DNA of 64,000 nucleotides from Betaproteobacteria bacterium HGW-Betaproteobacteria-3 (GTDB taxonomy: Bacteria; Pseudomonadota; Gammaproteobacteria; Burkholderiales; Burkholderiaceae_C): assembly GCA_002842205.1 (NCBI GenBank), contig PHCI01000029.1, positions 1 through 64,000 of the forward strand. Direction: 5' to 3'. The position numbers were made by a program, and so were the translations under genes. The notes beneath the pieces were generated by a model that made no database searches, was not told where the DNA came from, and was given only the letters and a program-made list of their open reading frames with translations. Every line of letters starts with the position of its first letter. Positions within the stretch are counted from its first letter, which is position 1. Below are positions 1 through 9,127 of this stretch, piece by piece.

Positions 1-2857
1 CGCGCGACAGCACGCGGTCCCAGGCGTCGATGTCCACCACGTCAAGATTCACGTTGGCCACCACCCCGGCGTCGGGCAGGGGTGCCGACTCGTCCGTGGC
101 CAGCCCCACCGCGATGCTGCCGCGGACCACCCGGGCCTGCGGGCCGGAGACGTCGCGCACGTAGGTGATGGCGGCGACCCGCCCCAGGGCCAATTGCAGC
201 TGGTCGTGCGGCACCGGGGGGCCGTCGGGCGTGACCGGTGCCGGCGCCAGTTGCGTCGCCGCGAGGCGCAGCGGCAGTGCCAGCTCGGCGCTTTTGGCCA
301 GGGGCGCGGGCAGGCTCAGCGCCATGCCTTCCAGGCTGCTGGCCAGCGTGAAGTCGGTGGCGCCCCTGCGCTGCGTGAGCACGGCCGTGTAGGTGGTCGC
401 GCCCGAGGCGCTTTGGGCCAGCCGCGACGGGAATTCCAGCTCGCGCGCCGCCCGCAGGCCCTCGGCCGTGAGGCCGCCTTGCGCGCGCAGCACGGTCTGG
501 GCCTCCACGCCATTGGCGGCGGGCCGCGTGCCACCCTCGATGCGCACCTCGCCCCCATAAAGCCGCGCCGTGACGCCGGCCAGTTGGGGGGATTGCGGCG
601 AAAATTGCACGTCGTTGCCAGCCAGCGTGACGCTGCCCTGCACGCGGCTCTGGTTCAGGTCGTGCAGCGGCAGCGCCAGGCGCAATTGCAGGTCGGCGTT
701 GCCGGTGGCGATGGTCTGGCCGAGTGCGGGCGCCACCGTGTCGCGCAGCGGCGAGGTGGTCACCATCGTGAGCATCTCGGTCAATGGCCCCAGCGCGTTG
801 GCCGTGACCACCACCGTGGGCGAATGCTGCATGTTGGCAATGACGGTTTCGACTTTCGACAGCTGGACGCCGGGGGAGTTCTCCAGCCGGGCGCTGCCGC
901 CGCGCACAAACATGGCCGCACGGTCGAACACCAGCTCGCCCGCCAGCTGGCGCAGTGGCGGCCAGGCCGGCACGCCGGGCGCCTGGTGGTGGGCCGGCAC
1001 ATAGGCCAGGGTGGCGTTGCTCACGTTCAGCGAGATCCGGAATTCGCCCTGGCGGGGATCGACGAACGGCACCTGCGCGAGATCGCCGCGCACCGTGAAC
1101 TTGACGCCGCTGGCATCGGCCTGGGTCACGGCGTCGCGCACGTATTGCCGCGTTTCAGCCGGAATGCCCAACGGCAGGTAACGAAACACCCGCGCGCCGT
1201 TGGCGCGGCTGGCCGTGCCCTGCAGGTCGAGCACGCCGGGAAAGCGCGAATGGCCGGGCGAGCGCGCCGGGTCGCTGGTTTTCCAGCTCGCCCGGGCTTC
1301 GCCGTCCACATCGGCGTTGGCAAACCTGACGTTGGCCAGCTGCACGGCGATGTGGTCACCGTCGAGTTGCCATTGCACGTCGGCGGCCAGCCGGTCCAGC
1401 GGGACCAGCGGGTCTTCGAGCACACCCGGCAATTCAATGGCGCCATCGGCCACCGCCAGGTGGGCGGTGCCGCCAGCCTGGGTGAGGTTGAAATCGACCG
1501 TGGCGCCGCGCACGCCAGGGATGCCGGCCGGGGGGTGCGTGGCCGTGCTGGCAGGCACCGAAGGCGACGGCACGCCTGCGATCGCCAGCCCCGACACCCG
1601 CCCGCGGGCTTCGTACCGGGACAGCGCATCGAGGCGACCCTGCCATTTGGCCTGCACCGCGTCGACCACGCCCTTGACCGGATGTGCGCTCAGCGCGGCG
1701 TGGGTGGGCGTGCCCAGCGGCAGGCGGTCGGCCACCTGCGTCAGCGCGGCCAGATCGAGCCGGTCGGCGCGCAATTCACCCTGCGCGGGCATGCGCCCCT
1801 CGCCGGCGGTGTAGGTCAGGAACACATTGCCGCCGGGCCAGCGCAGGCCCTCGGCCGTGCGGAACTGCAGGCCCTGGGTGAAAAACTCGAAGCCCCCCGC
1901 CAGTTGCCGCCAGCCCAGCCGCCCCGACGCATCGTCCAGCGCCAGCGGTGCCAGACCGGGGCCCAGGGTGGCCGACACCTCATTGAGAGAGAGGTCGGCC
2001 AAGGCGCCTGTGAACTGGCCGGCGCCCACGTCAACCCAGGCGCGCAGCGCGCCGCGTCCGGTGCGGATCTCGACCCCCAGGTCGGCGTAGCGGCGCAGCT
2101 GCGACACGTCAGCGCGCGGCAAGTCTGCGTAGAGCTGGCCGGTCCAGTCCTGCCAGCGGCCGGGGTGACGCGACAGCAGCGGCCGCCGGAACTGGCCTGC
2201 CAACTGGAAGCGCCCGCCCCAGTCGTCGGGCGGGGTGGCGTCGAGCCGGATCTGGTGGCGCCGTGCCGAATTGCGCACCACCAGGTCGACGCCGGTCAGC
2301 GCCAGCGTGACGCCGTCGCGCTGCTCGTCGGTCCAGTTCAGCGTGCCGCTGCGGACCACCACCTCGGTCTGCGCGAAAAACCAGTCGCGCGCGGGGCTGT
2401 CAGGCCCCCCCGCGCTGCCAGACAGATCGAGGCCGGCCACCAGAATGCGGCCGTCAGCCGTGCGGCGCACGTCCAGCGCCGGGCGTTCGATCACCAGTTG
2501 CTCAAAGCCCAGGCTCCAGAGCGAGCGCGGCGACACGGCGGCCAGGACCCGCGCCAGGTGCAGGGCCTCGCGCCCCTGCGGGTCCAGCAGGGCCACATCG
2601 CCCAGCTCAAACGACGGGATCCAGCCGGCCGAGCGGGCCGTCACGGTGCCCATGCGCACCGGCACGCCGAGCGCGCGGCTCGCGGCCGATTCCAGCTGCG
2701 GACGGAAATCGCCGATACGCGGCACAATCCAGACATGGAGGGCGCCCCATGCCAACGCGAAGACCACCCCAAGGCCCAACACCAGCCGTGTCAACCATCG
2801 CGCAAACACGCCCGAGATTTTCAGCAGTCGTGAGGAAGAGGGCGTTGGATCGGTCAT
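1..2857 (-). CDS. yhdP: YhdP-family (AsmA-like) large periplasmic protein, C-terminus outside the window
   Basis: The first 952 codons are read with no stop, and the gene runs off the left edge; the family is usually about 1,300-1,400 residues, so roughly the last third is missing. The N-terminus begins MTDPTPSSSR, then a single hydrophobic segment at about residues 20-45 (LVLGLGVVFALAWGALHVWI), followed by the family pattern in which a protein is built from basal layers (GVPVRMGTVTARSAGWIPSFELGDVALLD). AsmA-like proteins of this type are thought to bridge the inner and outer membranes and move phospholipids; that is family knowledge, not seen here. The start is 64 bp from the start of glnE on the other strand, so the two share a divergent promoter region. 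High confidence in the family, moderate in the exact start. Confidence 0.85.
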   Translation of the reverse strand, partial: MTDPTPSSSRLLKISGVFARWLTRLVLGLGVVFALAWGALHVWIVPRIGDFRPQLESAASRALGVPVRMGTVTARSAGWIPSFELGDVALLDPQGREALHLARVLAAVSPRSLWSLGFEQLVIERPALDVRRTADGRILVAGLDLSGSAGGPDSPARDWFFAQTEVVVRSGTLNWTDEQRDGVTLALTGVDLVVRNSARRHQIRLDATPPDDWGGRFQLAGQFRRPLLSRHPGRWQDWTGQLYADLPRADVSQLRRYADLGVEIRTGRGALRAWVDVGAGQFTGALADLSLNEVSATLGPGLAPLALDDASGRLGWRQLAGGFEFFTQGLQFRTAEGLRWPGGNVFLTYTAGEGRMPAQGELRADRLDLAALTQVADRLPLGTPTHAALSAHPVKGVVDAVQAKWQGRLDALSRYEARGRVSGLAIAGVPSPSVPASTATHPPAGIPGVRGATVDFNLTQAGGTAHLAVADGAIELPGVLEDPLVPLDRLAADVQWQLDGDHIAVQLANVRFANADVDGEARASWKTSDPARSPGHSRFPGVLDLQGTASRANGARVFRYLPLGIPAETRQYVRDAVTQADASGVKFTVRGDLAQVPFVDPRQGEFRISLNVSNATLAYVPAHHQAPGVPAWPPLRQLAGELVFDRAAMFVRGGSARLENSPGVQLSKVETVIANMQHSPTVVVTANALGPLTEMLTMVTTSPLRDTVAPALGQTIATGNADLQLRLALPLHDLNQSRVQGSVTLAGNDVQFSPQSPQLAGVTARLYGGEVRIEGGTRPAANGVEAQTVLRAQGGLTAEGLRAARELEFPSRLAQSASGATTYTAVLTQRRGATDFTLASSLEGMALSLPAPLAKSAELALPLRLAATQLAPAPVTPDGPPVPHDQLQLALGRVAAITYVRDVSGPQARVVRGSIAVGLATDESAPLPDAGVVANVNLDVVDIDAWDRVLSR

Positions 2858-2921
2858 TGCATCAGGGGCTATGGCAGGAATTATGACCCGCAGCGTTCGC
2901 ACAGGTTCAGACACAAACCGC

Positions 2922-5681
2922 ATGCCCCTGCCGGATTCACCGGCCGTTGCGCCAGGCCACGGGCCGCTGTCTGCGCACTCGCGCATGGTGCAGCGGCTGC
3001 GACGGCGCTACGGGGCCGAACTGGCCTTGCTGCCCCCCGGCCCGCCCGTGCGCGAAACCCTGCAGCAGACTTTCGACGCCCTGCGCGCGCAGGGCAACGA
3101 CATCGGCAGCGCGCTGCGCATCCTGCGCCAACTGGTCATGGAGCGGCTGGTCACGCTGGATTGCGATGGCGCCGCGCCACTGGAGACGGTCACGCGGGCG
3201 GTCACCGAGCTGGCCGAAATCACCCTGGACATCGCCTGTCGCCAGGCCTTTGTCGAGCTCGACGCCCGGCACGGCGCGCCCATCACCCCCGGCGGCCAGC
3301 GCGCCGTGCTGTGGGTCGTCGGCATGGGCAAGCTGGGCGCACGCGAGCTCAACGTCTCCAGCGACATCGACCTGATTTACGTGTACGACGAAGACGGCGA
3401 CACCGAAGGCGTGGACGGCGGGCGCGGGCGTATTTCCAACCACGACTACTTTGGCCGGGCGGTCAAGTGCATCTACAGCCTGATTGGCGACGCCACCGAG
3501 CATGGCTTTGTGTTCCGGGTCGATCTGGCGTTGCGCCCCAACGGCAACTCCGGGCCATCGGCCGTGTCGCTGGGCGCACTCGAAGAATATTTCCTGGTCC
3601 AGGGCCGCGAGTGGGAGCGCTTTGCCTGGCTCAAGAGCCGCGTGGTGGCGCCGCAGCACGCCGTGCAGGGCGGATCGGCACAGGCCCTGCGCGGCGTGGT
3701 GCTGCCGTTTGTGTTCCGCCGCTATCTGGACTACAGCGTGTTCGACGGGCTGCGCGTGCTGCACCGGCAGATTCGCGACCATGCGGCCAAACGCAGCGCC
3801 GGGCGCCCGGAACGCGCCAACGATGTCAAGCTGTCGCGCGGCGGCATCCGCGAGATCGAATTCACCGTGCAACTGCTGCAGGTGGTGCGCGGCGGCCAGT
3901 TCCCTGAATTGCGCACCCGCCCCACCCTGAACGCGCTGCAGCGGCTGGCCCACGCCGGCCTGATGTCCACGGCCACCGCCGAAGCGCTGGCCCGCGCCTA
4001 TGTGTTCCTGCGCCGCGTCGAGCATCGCATCCAGTACCTGGACGACCAGCAAACCCATGTGCTGCCCACGCAAGATGACGACCTGGCCTGGCTCGCCCAT
4101 ACGCTGGGCTACGCCGACTGCTGCGCGTTTCTGGGCGAGCTCGACACCCACCGCGAGCTGGTGGCACAGGAATTCGACACCCTGCTCGGCGGCGGGGCCG
4201 AAAAATCCTGCGACGGCACCTGCAACGGCCGTGGCGGCAAGGCCGCCGCCGCGCCCGAGCTGGATTCGGTGCTGGAGAAATTGCCCGAGGCGTTTCGACA
4301 GCGCGTGGCGCTGTGGCGCAACCACCCGCGCGTGCTCGCGCTGCGCGACGACGCCCGCACCCGCCTGCTGCGGCTGGTGCAGCGCACCGGGCAGTGGCTG
4401 GCCGAGGGCCGCGTCAATGAAGCGGCGGCGGTGCGCGTGGCCGACTGGATGGAGCCGCTGCTGCGCCGCGAGAGTTACCTCGCGCTGCTGCTGGAGCGCC
4501 CGGCCGTGCACGAGCGGCTGCTGCGCCTGCTGGGCGCGGCCAAATGGCCCGCACGCTACCTGCTGCAACACCCCGGCGTGATCGACGAGCTGGCCAGCAA
4601 CGCCATGCTGTCCGAGCGCTTTGTCGCGGCCGAGTTCGAGCAGGAACTGATGCAGCGGCGCAACGCACTGCAATCGACCGGCGAGGACGACGAGGAAACC
4701 CTGCTCAACCTGCTGCGCCGGGCCCACCATGCCGAACTGTTTCGCACCCTGGCGCGCGACGTGGAAGGCAAGCTTACCGTCGAGCAGGTGGCCGATGATC
4801 TTTCGGCGCTGGCCGACAGTGTGCTGCGCGTGACCGCGCGCTGGTGCTGGGAGCGCCTGAAGAACCGCCACCGCGAGACCCCGCAGTTTGCCGTCATCGG
4901 CTACGGCAAGCTCGGCGGCAAGGAGCTGGGTTACGGCAGCGACCTGGACATCGTGTTCGTCTACGAAGACGCCGACGAGCGCGCGCCCGAAACCTACGCT
5001 GCGTTCGTGCGCAAGCTGATCAACTGGCTGACCGTCAAGACCGGCGAGGGCGACCTGTTCGAGATCGACACCGCACTGCGCCCCAACGGCAACTCGGGCC
5101 TGCTGGTCACCACCTTTGACGCCTACGCCGACTACCAGCAGCGGCGCGGCAGCAACACCGCCTGGACCTGGGAACACCAGGCCATGACGCGGGCGCGCTT
5201 CGTGTTTGGCGACGGCGCGACCCCCGGCAGCGGGCAGGGCTCGTTGCGGCAACGCTTTGACGCGGTGCGGCTGGCCGTGATCACGGCGCCGCGCGACGCC
5301 GCGGCGCTGCGCGCCGAAATCGTGGCCATGCGCAACAAGGTGCGCGGGGCCCACCCGGTCAAGGCCGGCACCTTCGACGTCAAGCACAGCCCGGGCGGCA
5401 TGGTGGACGCCGAGTTTGCGGTGCAATACCTCGTGCTGTCGCAATCGGCGCAGCACCCGGAACTGGCCGACAACGTGGGCAACATCGCCTTGCTGCAGCG
5501 TGCGCAAGCGGCCGGCCTGCTGCCCGCGGGCGTGGGCGAGGCCGCCGCCCGCGCCTACCGCGAACTGCGCCACGTGCAGCACGAGGCGCGCCTGAACGAA
5601 GCCCCCACGCAGGTGGCCCCGGCGCAGCTTGAGGTCGAGCGCGACGCCCTCCTGGCCGTGTGGCGCGCCGTTTTTGAATAA
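2922..5681 (+). CDS. glnE: Bifunctional glutamine synthetase adenylyltransferase / adenylyl-removing enzyme
   Basis: This 919-residue enzyme adenylylates and de-adenylylates glutamine synthetase GlnA in response to PII. Both nucleotidyltransferase cores are visible: GMGKLGARELN followed by SSDIDLIY in the N-terminal half, and GYGKLGGKELGYGSDLDIVF in the C-terminal half. Between them lie the helical PII-binding and linker regions. The length fits the family. I chose the ATG at 2922 (MPLPDSPAV); in-frame ATGs at 2871 and 2883 would add up to 17 residues. GlnE acts on type-I GlnA; the GS-like protein at 53667-55076 lacks the adenylylation-loop signature and is not an expected substrate. Confidence 0.93.
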   Translation: MPLPDSPAVAPGHGPLSAHSRMVQRLRRRYGAELALLPPGPPVRETLQQTFDALRAQGNDIGSALRILRQLVMERLVTLDCDGAAPLETVTRAVTELAEITLDIACRQAFVELDARHGAPITPGGQRAVLWVVGMGKLGARELNVSSDIDLIYVYDEDGDTEGVDGGRGRISNHDYFGRAVKCIYSLIGDATEHGFVFRVDLALRPNGNSGPSAVSLGALEEYFLVQGREWERFAWLKSRVVAPQHAVQGGSAQALRGVVLPFVFRRYLDYSVFDGLRVLHRQIRDHAAKRSAGRPERANDVKLSRGGIREIEFTVQLLQVVRGGQFPELRTRPTLNALQRLAHAGLMSTATAEALARAYVFLRRVEHRIQYLDDQQTHVLPTQDDDLAWLAHTLGYADCCAFLGELDTHRELVAQEFDTLLGGGAEKSCDGTCNGRGGKAAAAPELDSVLEKLPEAFRQRVALWRNHPRVLALRDDARTRLLRLVQRTGQWLAEGRVNEAAAVRVADWMEPLLRRESYLALLLERPAVHERLLRLLGAAKWPARYLLQHPGVIDELASNAMLSERFVAAEFEQELMQRRNALQSTGEDDEETLLNLLRRAHHAELFRTLARDVEGKLTVEQVADDLSALADSVLRVTARWCWERLKNRHRETPQFAVIGYGKLGGKELGYGSDLDIVFVYEDADERAPETYAAFVRKLINWLTVKTGEGDLFEIDTALRPNGNSGLLVTTFDAYADYQQRRGSNTAWTWEHQAMTRARFVFGDGATPGSGQGSLRQRFDAVRLAVITAPRDAAALRAEIVAMRNKVRGAHPVKAGTFDVKHSPGGMVDAEFAVQYLVLSQSAQHPELADNVGNIALLQRAQAAGLLPAGVGEAAARAYRELRHVQHEARLNEAPTQVAPAQLEVERDALLAVWRAVFE

Positions 5682-5693
5682 AAAAAGCACTCC

Positions 5694-5734
5694 GGCCCCC
5701 GTCAAATGGTCATAGTTTGCTATTTATTCAATAC
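5694..5734 (+). repeat. Dispersed AT-rich repeat, copy R1
   Basis: The core reads CCCCCGTCAA then TAGTTTGCTAT. It lies just after the glnE stop, and the TTG at 5737 follows directly. The same core recurs at seven other places in this window. It may act as a terminator or an RNA-level element; no function is shown. Confidence 0.7.
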
Positions 5735-5814
5735 TGTTGACCAATCTGCAGGTGGCCCGGCCACGGCCATTGCGGCGCCCCACCGGTGCGCCGCAATGGC
5801 CCGACACTGAACCC

Positions 5815-6387
5815 ATGCGCAGCTGGCTCGCCCTGTGCGCAGCCCTGGGCGCGGGCAGCGCGCTGACCGGCGCGATGGGCAACCCCACCGCCCTGCGCTG
5901 GGTTGCGGGGTCATGGACCGATGCGCCGTGGACGCTCTGGACCGCCAGCCTGGTGCATTTGTCGGGCTCCCACCTGGGCGCCAACCTGCTGGCACTGGCC
6001 GGCCTGGCGCTGCTGGGCCATGCGCTGCGGCTCGAGCACGCGGCCACGCTGGCACTGGCCGTCGCCTGGCCGCTGGGCACGGTGGGGCTGCTGGGGTGGC
6101 CGCAAGTGACCGGTTACAGCGGACTCTCAGGCTTGAATCATGCGGCAGCCCTTGTCGCCGGGTTGTTTTGCGCGATGAATCCAGGACCTGCCCGATGGGC
6201 CCGGCCGATCGGACTGGCGCTGCTGGCGGGCACCGGGCTCAAGCTGTGGCTGGAGCAGGCGGTGGCCCACCCGGTGCGGTTCGACCCCGGCTGGGGGTTC
6301 CCGGTGGTGCAGGCCGCGCACCTGAGCGGCGCGCTGGCCGGGGCCGCGTGCGGCGGGGCGGCGGCGCTGTGGGCGCGGCGCCATTGA
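5815..6387 (+). CDS. Rhombosortase-like rhomboid intramembrane serine protease
   Basis: This is a 190-residue multi-pass membrane protein with about six hydrophobic segments. The rhomboid core is present: an HLSGSHLGANLL motif (His and Asn of the first conserved helix), a GLSGLNHA motif with the likely catalytic serine, and AAHLSGALAG with the likely catalytic histidine. The GLSG-x-x-H form and small size match rhombosortases, which process proteins with a GlyGly-CTERM tail. I took the ATG at 5815 (MRSWLALC); an upstream TTG at 5737 would add 26 polar residues starting inside a dispersed repeat. No GlyGly-CTERM substrate is encoded in the window. Confidence 0.75.
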   Translation: MRSWLALCAALGAGSALTGAMGNPTALRWVAGSWTDAPWTLWTASLVHLSGSHLGANLLALAGLALLGHALRLEHAATLALAVAWPLGTVGLLGWPQVTGYSGLSGLNHAAALVAGLFCAMNPGPARWARPIGLALLAGTGLKLWLEQAVAHPVRFDPGWGFPVVQAAHLSGALAGAACGGAAALWARRH

Positions 6388-6447
6388 TACGGTTTTGCGT
6401 TCCAGAATAGAACCCGTTCGCCCTGAGGGCGGTCGGGCCCGCCGGCG

Positions 6448-7323
6448 TCAGAGCGGCTGGGGCGCCGCGCTGGCGCTCGGCGCCAAGCCGGCTGCCAGAT
6501 CGCGGGTGACTTCCTTGCGGTAGCGGTTGAGCTCCTGCACGGTCTTGAAGCTGCGGTCGAGCAACAGGCTCAGGTTGTGCAGGATGCGGTCGACCACCTT
6601 CGTTTCCCACGCGGCGTCAAAGTTGATCTGCTGGTCCAGCCAGTGTTCCAGCCACTCGGGGTCGGGCAGGCGGCTCTGGATGGTGTCGTTGGGGAACATC
6701 GCCTTGTTCACGTGCAGGTTGGTCGGGTGCAGGGCCTGCGCAGTGCGGCGGGCGCTGGCCATGAGCACGCCCACCTTGGTGAAGGCGGCCTTGGCCTCGT
6801 CGCCAAAATTCTGGATGGCCCGCTTCATGTAGCGCAGGTAGGCGCCGCCATGGCGGGCTTCGTCCTGGCTGAGCGTGTTGTAGATGTGCTTGATGACCGG
6901 CTCGTCGTGCCATTCGCTGGCGCGGCGGTACCAGTGGTTGAGGCGGATTTCGCCGCAAAAGTGCAGCATCAGCGTCTCGAGCGCGGGCGCGGGGTCGAAC
7001 TCGAAGCGGATGTCGTGCAGTTCCTGCTCGGTCGGTGCGAACTCGGGCCGAAAGCGCTTGAGGTATTCCATCAGCACCAGCGAGTGCTTTTGCTCTTCAA
7101 AAAACCAGATCGACATGAAGGCGGAAAAATCAGAGTCGTCGCGGTTGTCGCGCAGGAACATCTCGGTGGCCGGCAGGGCCGCCCACTCGGTGATGGCGTT
7201 CATCTTGATCGTCTGGGCCTGCTCGTCCGTGAGTTTGGACGCATCAAACGAAGCCCAGGGGATGTCCTTGTCCATGTCCCAACGGACAGATTCAAGCTGC
7301 TTGAAGAGTTCGGGATAAAGCAT
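6448..7323 (-). CDS. Ferritin-like di-iron protein of the acyl-ACP desaturase family
   Basis: The 291-residue product carries the paired di-iron motifs FFEEQKH (near residue 75) and SQDEARHG (near residue 153), in the spacing of soluble acyl-ACP desaturases and related ferritin-like oxidoreductases. It has no membrane segments, so it should be cytosolic. It points left, away from the fatty-acid modification operon that starts at 7817. That position suggests, but does not prove, a role in supplying an unsaturated acyl substrate. The annotation could equally be a generic ferritin-like protein; no acyl specificity can be read from the sequence. Confidence 0.75.
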   Translation of the reverse strand: MLYPELFKQLESVRWDMDKDIPWASFDASKLTDEQAQTIKMNAITEWAALPATEMFLRDNRDDSDFSAFMSIWFFEEQKHSLVLMEYLKRFRPEFAPTEQELHDIRFEFDPAPALETLMLHFCGEIRLNHWYRRASEWHDEPVIKHIYNTLSQDEARHGGAYLRYMKRAIQNFGDEAKAAFTKVGVLMASARRTAQALHPTNLHVNKAMFPNDTIQSRLPDPEWLEHWLDQQINFDAAWETKVVDRILHNLSLLLDRSFKTVQELNRYRKEVTRDLAAGLAPSASAAPQPL

Positions 7324-7816
7324 GGTGTACTTTCGTTGACCCGTTCATTCTATGCACCCCGCATGACCGCGCCGCGACACGGTCTTTGGCGCCGTTGCCG
7401 CCCCCGTTCGGCCTGGACCCCACGGCAGCCGCCGCTGCGGGGCGCTCGGCGCCTGACGCGCGGGCGCCACAAGACCGCGACCGGGACAGGGAAATTGGCG
7501 ATTCTTCACCAGCTTCAAACCAATCAGTCATAATGTGACCGTTTAGTTTTTTAAAATCCTCACTCGTTTCAATGCTCTTCACCTGGAAGGCCTTTCATTT
7601 CATGCGACATCCCGGGAACTTTTCAATGGGCGCTGCGCTCCATCACAGCGGGAGGGGCGACGTGTCAAGTCATCCCCTTTTGCTGCGAAGCCGTCCGGCC
7701 CTCCGGGGTCAGGATGCAATTCCGAGGCACTTCTTCTCCTCCTCCCTCCCTCCCTCGTTGGCTTCGGGGCGCTTCGCGGCACTTTTGTTCTACGCCCTCC
7801 GGCGATGGCAGCTTTC
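7324..7816. other. 493-bp intergenic region between divergent genes
   Basis: I see no convincing gene here. Short open frames lack family features. The stretch must hold the promoters for the desaturase-like gene (leftward) and the oxidoreductase operon (rightward). A polypyrimidine run lies near 7735-7760 and a lower-GC patch near 7535-7610 is the likeliest promoter area. A GGAACTT hexamer-like motif at 7615-7621 resembles an ECF-sigma -35 but has no good -10 partner. Confidence 0.5.
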
Positions 7817-9127
7817 ATGAAAGTTGCCATCGTCGGTTCTGGCATTTCCGGCCTGGCGGTCGCGCACACGCTGCGCGGCCACGCCGAACTCACCCTGTTC
7901 GAAGCCGGTGACTACTTTGGTGGCCACACCCACACCGTGGACGTTGCCCTGCCCGGCGCCGCGCCGTTTGGCGTGGACACGGGCTTTCTGGTCTTCAACG
8001 AGCGCACCTACCCCAACCTGATCAACCTGCTGGCCGAACTGGGCGTGGCCACCGCCCCCTCGGACATGTCGTTTTCGGTGCAGGTGCCGGGCGCGCACCC
8101 GGCAGGCGCGCTGGAATGGAGCGGCACCTCGCTGGCCACGGTGTTCGCGCAGCGTGGCAATCTGGTCAACCCGCGTTTCTGGCGCATGCTGGCCGACCTG
8201 TTGCGCTTCAATGCGCTGGCCGCGCGCATCGCCCGCGACGGCGACGGGGCAGCGCTGATGCTGCCGCTGGGCGAATTTCTGCGCCAGCACCGGTTCAGCG
8301 ACGAGTTTCGCGACTGGTACTTCCTGCCAATGCTGGGCTGCATCTGGAGCTGTCCGACCGACCAGATGCTGCAGTTTCCCGTGGCCACCATGGTCCGCTT
8401 CTGCCACAACCATGGCCTGCTGCAGGTCCGCAACCGGCCGCAGTGGTGGACGGTGCGAGGCGGGGCGCGCCACTATGTGGACAAGATCGTGGCCCATGTG
8501 GCCGACAGGCGCCTGCGCACGCCCGTGCTGCGCATCGAGCGCGACGCTGCCGGTGTGCGCGTCATCACCGAGGGCCGCGCCGAACGCTTTGACAAAGTGG
8601 TGCTCGCCACCCATTCCGACCAGGCCCTGGCCCTGCTGGGCCAGCCGACGCCGCAGGAGCAGGCCACCCTCGGCGCCATCCGCTACCAGCCCAACCGTGC
8701 GGTGCTGCACACCGACACCTCGGTGCTGCCCACCCGCCGGGCGGCCTGGGCGGCCTGGAACTACGAACGCGCGCAGCGCACCGACACCGAATCGGCCCGC
8801 GTGTGCCTGCACTACCTGATCAACCGTCTGCAACCCCTGCCGGTGACGCAACCCGTGGTGGTGTCGCTCAACCCGCTGCGCGACATTGCACCGGCGCAGG
8901 TGCTGGGCGAGTTTGAATACGCCCACCCGGTGTTTGATCTGGCCGCGATCCGCGCGCAATCCGGCGTGCCGGCCCTGCAAGGCGTGCAGCACACCTTCTT
9001 TGCCGGCGCGTGGATGGGCTACGGCTTTCACGAAGACGGCCTCAAGGCCGGTCTGGGCGTGGCCCGCCAGCTGCTGATCGAGGCCCAGCGGTTCAGCCGC
9101 GTCCCCTTGATGGAGGCGGTGCAATGA
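7817..9127 (+). CDS. FAD-dependent amine-oxidase-like oxidoreductase, first gene of lipid-modification operon
   Basis: The 436-residue protein starts MKVAIVGSGISGLAVAH, a Rossmann FAD-binding motif, followed by EAGDYFGGHTHTV, typical of the flavin-containing amine oxidase/desaturase superfamily. The C-terminus carries the closing FAD motif FFAGAWMGYGFHEDGLKAG. Proteins of this type are found next to DUF1365 and cyclopropane-synthase-like genes in many proteobacteria. By recall, a related gene set takes part in furan fatty-acid formation in Rhodobacter sphaeroides, where an oxidoreductase acts as a lipid desaturase. The start at 7817 is preferred to an ATG at 7805, because MKVAIVGSG begins the fold. 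The stop overlaps the next start (ATGA). Confidence 0.85.
   Translation: MKVAIVGSGISGLAVAHTLRGHAELTLFEAGDYFGGHTHTVDVALPGAAPFGVDTGFLVFNERTYPNLINLLAELGVATAPSDMSFSVQVPGAHPAGALEWSGTSLATVFAQRGNLVNPRFWRMLADLLRFNALAARIARDGDGAALMLPLGEFLRQHRFSDEFRDWYFLPMLGCIWSCPTDQMLQFPVATMVRFCHNHGLLQVRNRPQWWTVRGGARHYVDKIVAHVADRRLRTPVLRIERDAAGVRVITEGRAERFDKVVLATHSDQALALLGQPTPQEQATLGAIRYQPNRAVLHTDTSVLPTRRAAWAAWNYERAQRTDTESARVCLHYLINRLQPLPVTQPVVVSLNPLRDIAPAQVLGEFEYAHPVFDLAAIRAQSGVPALQGVQHTFFAGAWMGYGFHEDGLKAGLGVARQLLIEAQRFSRVPLMEAVQ

Noticed and set aside
194-2833. An 879-codon open frame on the plus strand opposite the YhdP-like gene
   Set aside because: The translation is rich in Arg, Gly, His and Ala with no domain or hydrophobic start. 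The minus strand encodes a recognisable protein, and high-GC genomes often give long antisense frames.
2937-5705. A 922-codon frame antisense to glnE
   Set aside because: Its product has no family features and glnE fully explains the region. The same applies to the long antisense frames opposite purB (15884-17356), the cyclase (31408-33576), sucCD (35976-38222) and the metalloprotease (22360-23208).
7615-7650. ECF sigma promoter for the lipid operon
   Set aside because: A GGAACTT -35-like element is present, but no convincing -10 lies at the right distance.
7572-7820. An 82-codon frame before the FAD oxidoreductase
   Set aside because: There is no Shine-Dalgarno or family pattern, and the composition matches untranslated DNA. 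It overlaps the start of the real gene.
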